This document shows positions 8,501-11,223 of a stretch of DNA of 11,223 nt, in pieces. The stretch's first letter is position 1; each line of letters starts with the position of its first letter. The notes under the pieces were generated by a model. It saw nothing but the letters and a program-made list of their open reading frames with translations. It was not told the origin of the DNA and did no database searches. The stretch is from contig JBNJEM010000207.1 of assembly GCA_051745935.1 (NCBI GenBank), positions 1 to 11,223 on the forward strand. The letters are read 5' to 3'. Source of the stretch: JBNJEM01 sp051745935. Lineage in GTDB: Bacteria > Planctomycetota > Planctomycetia > Pirellulales > Pirellulaceae. The translations under genes were made by a program, and so were the position numbers.

Positions 8501-11223
8501 GATGTGGTGCCGCCGATGATATTGCCCGAGGCGTCGCGAATGCCGATCCCTTCGCCGCCGTTGCCCAGGTCCACGTCGCCGTCGGCATTCGTTCCGATCA
8601 GGTTGCCTGCCACGAGATTGTTAGCGGCGCCGACCGGCTCCGCATAGTACGCAGTGGATTCAATGAGCCCAAGCAATTCGATCTCATCGTGGGAATCCGG
8701 GGCGCCCAAAACTCGCCAACCGTTCTCCGCCGTGACGGGGGCGTCCGCTCCGGCTCCAACAGCGACCGAAAGCTCGAAACCCGCCTCTCCGCCGTCCTCG
8801 AAGGCGATCCATTCAAACGTATGGTCCCCAGCATCAAGGGCAATCTCGCCAAACTGGGTATCAAACGCGCCAATGGAATCGTCGACGATCACATCCGCTC
8901 CGTCGATCCGCAGACGACCGCCGTCATCGCTGCCGAGGGCAAAAGTGAACGTCCCGCCGGTTTGAACCTGCAGGGTCCCGGTAGACCGGATTGCGTAGTC
9001 ATCCCCGCCGGCGCCCGGAGCATCATGGTCAAAGGACCAATTTCCTGCTGCCCCGGAGATTTGGTCGCGGAAATCAGCCTGTGCCACTGTCTCGCTAAAA
9101 GTTTCACTCGGGAGATCGCCCGCAATCAGTCGATCGACCACGTCCAGGTTACCGACATTGCCCGCTGCGGAGGTCAAGGCGACACCAGCCCCTGCATTTC
9201 CCGAGATCACGTTGCCGGCACCCGCTTCCACCCCCCCAATCTCGTTCTCGAAAGCGCCGACAAGACGAATCCCGCTGAGGGCATTGCCCAGTGCCTGGTT
9301 GCCGGTCGCGTCGACGCCGATCGCGTTCCCTTCAATCACATGCCCCGACGCATCGTTCCCGATGACCAGAATCCCGTCGCCCGACAGACTCCCGGAAATC
9401 ACGTTCCCCGCCCCCGCCTCGATCCCGCCGATCTGGCTCCCCGAGGCCTGAAAAATGTTGATGCCAGCGAACCGGTTGCCCAACGCCTCTTGGCCGGTCG
9501 CATCCACCCCGATCAGATTCCCTTGAATCACGGTGTCGGTATTCTCGCGGCCGTTGAGGTGGACGCCCGCAAAACCGTTCCCCGAGATCACGTTCCCCGC
9601 CCCCTCTACCGGCCCGCCGATGGTGTTGCCGGCGGCTGCGAGAAAAACGCCGCTGGAGGCATTGCCGATCGCCGCCGTACCCGTGATGTCGGTGCCGATG
9701 GAGTTGCCGGCGATCACGTTGCTGCTGGTGTCGACACCGTAAATCGAAATCCCGCGGTTGCCGTTTCCGGAGATGAGGTTGCCCTCGGCCTCGTCGCTCG
9801 TGCCGTCGGCGTCGGTACCGATCAGGTTTCCCGAGGCGCCGAAGTTGAGTTCGATCCCGTCGCGGTCGTTGCCCAGTGCGGCGGTTCCGGTGATATCGGT
9901 TCCGATTGTGTTACCCTGAACAACGCCGCCGCCGTTTGTCCTGAGCTGAATCCCATGGCTGCCGTTCCCTGAAATGAGGTTCCCGGCTCCGGGGGCCGGG
10001 CCGCCGATGACGACTCCCGGACCGCCGGCAATGACGCCGGTCAAACGGTTGCCGAGATCGACCGTTCCGCCGGCATCGGTCCCGATGCGGTTGCCTTGAA
10101 TCACAACGCCGGCCGCATTGTCTCCAACGACCAGAATGCCATGCTCGCCGCTGTCGGCCACGACGTTTCCGGCACCGTCCTCCGGGCCGCCGATCTGCGT
10201 GTGCGGGGCATCGTAAACGTTGATGCCGACGCCGCTGTTGCCAAGGGCGTTGCTTCCCGTAATGTCCGTGCCGACATAGTTGCCCAGAATCTGGTTGCCG
10301 TCGGCCGTCTCGCCCGACACGAAGATGCCGAACCAACCGTCGTTGCCGGAGATGACGTTGCGCGCCGCGGATGTGGTGCCGCCGATGATATTGCCCGAGG
10401 CGTCGCGAATGCCGATCCCTTCGCCGCCGTTGCCCAGGTCCACGTCGCCGTCGGCATTCGTTCCGATCAGGTTGCCTGCCACGAGATTGTTAGCGGCGCC
10501 GACCGGCTCCGCATAGTACGCAGTGGATTCAATGAGCCCAAGCAATTCGATCTCATCGTGGGAATCCGGGGCGCCCAAAACTCGCCAACCGTTCTCCGCC
10601 GTGACGGGGGCGTCCGCTCCGGCTCCAACAGCGACCGAAAGCTCGAAACCCGCCTCTCCGCCGTCCTCGAAGGCGATCCATTCAAACGTATGGTCCCCAG
10701 CATCAAGGGCAATCTCGCCAAACTGGGTATCAAACGCGCCAATGGAATCGTCGACGATCACATCCGCTCCGTCGATCCGCAGACGACCGCCGTCATCGCT
10801 GCCGAGGGCAAAAGTGAACGTCCCGCCGGTTTGAACCTGCAGGGTCCCGGTAGACCGGATTGCGTAGTCATCCCCGCCGGCGCCCGGAGCATCATGGTCA
10901 AAGGACCAATTTCCTGCTGCCCCGGAGATTTGGTCGCGGAAATCAGCCTGTGCCACTGTCTCGCTAAAAGTTTCACTCGGGAGATCGCCCGCAATCAGTC
11001 GATCGACCACGTCCAGGTTACCGACATTGCCCGCTGCGGAGGTCAAGGCGACACCAGCCCCTGCATTTCCCGAGATCACGTTGCCGGCACCCGCTTCCAC
11101 CCCCCCGATCTCGTTGTCGAAAGCACCGACAAGACGAATCCCGCTGAGGGCATTGCCCAGTGGCTGGTTGCCGCTCGCGTCGACGCCGATCGCGTTCCCT
11201 TCAATCACGTGCCCCGACGCATC
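5563..11223 (-). CDS. Giant secreted beta-helix/PA14/dockerin repeat protein (5' end outside window)
   Basis: The frame is open from the window edge to TAA at 5563-5565, giving 1,886 residues (numbered from the codon at 11223). The GTG at 11208 is internal, because the five codons before it (DASGH) match the internal repeat. Residues 1-70, 225-690 and 845-1130 are right-handed parallel beta-helix coils with recurring GNVISGN, GN.IGTD..G and IGG motifs. PA14-like domains sit at about 75-205 and 698-828. A post-helix domain follows (about 1130-1257: GGLGIDLGGDGVTAND, FRIEFFANE, TATATDPAGSTSEFS), then a PPC-like domain (about 1265-1370), an SbsA/Big_5-like Ig domain (about 1375-1515), a dockerin pair (1524-1585), a Ser/Thr/Pro/Ala-rich linker and an acidic tail ending VEDEEDDIDRWSEAVDAVLA. 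It is probably exported and carbohydrate-binding or adhesive. I see no lyase or hydrolase active site, so enzymatic activity is not claimed. Confidence 0.93.
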   Translation of the reverse strand, partial: DASGHVIEGNAIGVDASGNQPLGNALSGIRLVGAFDNEIGGVEAGAGNVISGNAGAGVALTSAAGNVGNLDVVDRLIAGDLPSETFSETVAQADFRDQISGAAGNWSFDHDAPGAGGDDYAIRSTGTLQVQTGGTFTFALGSDDGGRLRIDGADVIVDDSIGAFDTQFGEIALDAGDHTFEWIAFEDGGEAGFELSVAVGAGADAPVTAENGWRVLGAPDSHDEIELLGLIESTAYYAEPVGAANNLVAGNLIGTNADGDVDLGNGGEGIGIRDASGNIIGGTTSAARNVISGNDGWFGIFVSGETADGNQILGNYVGTDITGSNALGNSGVGINVYDAPHTQIGGPEDGAGNVVADSGEHGILVVGDNAAGVVIQGNRIGTDAGGTVDLGNRLTGVIAGGPGVVIGGPAPGAGNLISGNGSHGIQLRTNGGGVVQGNTIGTDITGTAALGNDRDGIELNFGASGNLIGTDADGTSDEAEGNLISGNGNRGISIYGVDTSSNVIAGNSIGTDITGTAAIGNASSGVFLAAAGNTIGGPVEGAGNVISGNGFAGVHLNGRENTDTVIQGNLIGVDATGQEALGNRFAGINIFQASGSQIGGIEAGAGNVISGSLSGDGILVIGNDASGHVIEGNAIGVDATGNQALGNALSGIRLVGAFENEIGGVEAGAGNVISGNAGAGVALTSAAGNVGNLDVVDRLIAGDLPSETFSETVAQADFRDQISGAAGNWSFDHDAPGAGGDDYAIRSTGTLQVQTGGTFTFALGSDDGGRLRIDGADVIVDDSIGAFDTQFGEIALDAGDHTFEWIAFEDGGEAGFELSVAVGAGADAPVTAENGWRVLGAPDSHDEIELLGLIESTAYYAEPVGAANNLVAGNLIGTNADGDVDLGNGGEGIGIRDASGNIIGGTTSAARNVISGNDGWFGIFVSGETADGNQILGNYVGTDITGSNALGNSGVGINVYDAPHTQIGGPEDGAGNVVADSGEHGILVVGDNAAGVVIQGNRIGTDAGGTVDLGNRLTGVIAGGPGVVIGGPAPGAGNLISGNGSHGIQLRTNGGGVVQGNTIGTDITGTAALGNDRDGIRIVDGSEDNLVGGTVANAGNVIVFNEGVGVRVGSNAEDTVKGNSILRNTIHQNGGLGIDLGGDGVTANDAEDTDTGPNGLQNFPVLDSVVTSTEISGVLESVPNTEFRIEFFANETPDGSGYGEAEAFLYAAAVTTDNEGVGNFSVTLPEPAAEGRFLTATATDPAGSTSEFSEAALVLDVDEIVGIAIGDKVSGKIENPGERDAYVFDASAGQSIFFDLQSLTSDADGSQRLDFELLAPDGSRVFHESTITGAPDLADHGPVELETGGIYTLRVDGRGDDVASYRFQVRNVVDQTPPRVGGVWVRASGWDESFSAYLQSEGLGDENGYIIPLGSDDQLNTLPWSGIDTLTIAFSEEVNIAADQVHVYGVNTQEYSTDFAYNAAAQTATLTFDSPIDVDKLRLVIEDTVTDAAGNALDGEWEDGTSTESGDGTAGGDFLFRFDVLPGDATDSGNVVASDVSVLASAFGSFAGGSGDRYSVFVDYDGSGNVVAADVSILASHFGQFLPSGDPTVPVSQATSTTMSTASSSSVSESVSLPPVPTAAATTSDTVETTSPATTGRYDSDSDAAAESVSPETDEPVLGPVRPAPPVPGTPAALAVPVEVHDAVHVQPTAPETVAEVTEPWEQVSLDSRLELVERSAASLEESLFAEDESVETLGQSSGAVHASEDDNIAPGSCVSDVAISCALPIPSVSDADVRSLVVDRDERFAEAAVTDSLVGTAGVDELLSRVEPPVPGLYEPSGRSAPIDAMSRDLQSGRRSDTSVSAVSIDQMADGELSNNVEDEEDDIDRWSEAVDAVLALGTMF
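6469..6654 (-). other. Dockerin type I-like pair
   Basis: There are two calcium-loop motifs about 35 residues apart: GDATDSGNVVASDVSVLASAFG and DYDGSGNVVAADVSILASHFG, each with a 12-residue loop beginning and ending with Asp. The preceding Ig-like domain (FSEEVNI, then DAAGNALDGEW) is the common partner of dockerins in planctomycete surface proteins. Dockerins classically bind cohesins; no cohesin is visible in this window. A tail of about 300 residues follows, so the pair is not at the extreme C-terminus. Confidence 0.8.
7984..9354 (-). repeat. Long direct repeat, copy 2 (C-terminal side) within the giant gene
   Basis: This segment matches 9853-11223 at an offset of 1,869 bp (623 codons, in frame). 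I found no mismatch in 7984-9237 against 9853-11106 (1,254 bp). The last 117 bp (9238-9354) carry about six substitutions. The match stops sharply at 7983/9852, where the proteins part after GNDRDGI. Each copy encodes beta-helix coils, one PA14-like domain and more coils. Confidence 0.95.
8740..9132 (-). other. PA14-like domain 2 inserted in the beta-helix
   Basis: It is identical in protein sequence to the domain at 10609-11001 and lies fully inside the block without mismatches, 623 residues later in the protein. Synonymous sites also agree wherever I compared the two. Confidence 0.75.
9853..11223 (-). repeat. Long direct repeat, copy 1 (N-terminal side), cut by window edge
   Basis: This is the partner of 7984-9354. 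The upstream end is not visible, so the full unit may be a tandem repeat of 1,869 bp including the 498 bp at 9355-9852, or a shorter dispersed duplication with that segment as spacer. The 498 bp encodes ordinary beta-helix coils (166 residues) and no PA14-like domain. Confidence 0.95.
10609..11001 (-). other. PA14-like domain 1 inserted in the beta-helix
   Basis: About 131 residues interrupt the coil pattern. Key text is WSFDHDAPGAGGDDYAIRST, then a beta-strand core GGTFTFALGSDDGGRLRIDG followed by ADVIVDD, and DAGDHTFEWIAFEDGGEAGF. The SDDG..L.IDG core and the later G.H.F.....E..G.AG.EL pattern are typical of PA14 beta-barrels, which often bind glycans. The domain name is from pattern recognition. 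Confidence 0.75.

Noticed and set aside
8227..9972. Plus-strand open frame of 581 codons opposite the giant gene
   Set aside because: It is antisense to the beta-helix repeat; its openness follows from high GC and repeated minus-strand codons. It has no domain motifs, and its end duplicates another antisense frame because of the DNA repeat.
11206..11208. GTG as start codon of the giant gene
   Set aside because: The frame continues upstream with DASGH, matching the internal repeat copy, so the true start is outside the window.

Overview
The window looks like part of a planctomycete chromosome (Pirellulales-type). The grounds are family knowledge plus what is visible: very large secreted repeat proteins, an N-terminal basic stretch followed by an LE..LE.R.xLSG motif (the LEPR-XLL-like start of many exported planctomycete proteins), an SbsA/Big_5-type Ig domain followed by a dockerin pair, and an antitoxin/PIN pair of a type I recall from these genomes. 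No rRNA, tRNA or CRISPR was seen.

Layout, right to left (both large genes are on the minus strand). Positions 11223-5563 hold the 3' 1,886 codons of a giant gene whose start lies outside the window. It encodes a parallel beta-helix protein with two embedded PA14-like domains, then a conserved post-helix domain, a PPC-like domain, an Ig-like domain, a dockerin pair and a long disordered acidic tail. About 1.9 kb of it is directly repeated, with a block of 1,254 bp in which I found no mismatch. Positions 5562-4310 form a 1.25 kb gap between the two large genes. It contains a 10-copy heptamer tandem repeat, unassigned sequence, and on the opposite (+) strand a small antitoxin-like gene overlapping a decayed PIN-toxin gene. 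Positions 4309-1 are one uninterrupted minus-strand reading frame of 1,436 codons with no stop before the window edge: a secreted serine-protease-like protein (subtilase/sedolisin fold, with Glu where subtilisins have His) followed by Ig-like, beta-propeller-like and jelly-roll-like modules.

The two large genes probably make separate cell-surface or exported proteins. Their shared orientation suggests a cluster of such genes, but nothing shows that they act together. The 1.25 kb gap looks like a small island of mobile or decaying sequence between them. The strongest observations are the near-identical 1.87-kb-period repeat, the abrupt base-composition change near position 955 inside the protease gene, the His-to-Glu change at its active site, and the decayed toxin next to an apparently intact antitoxin.
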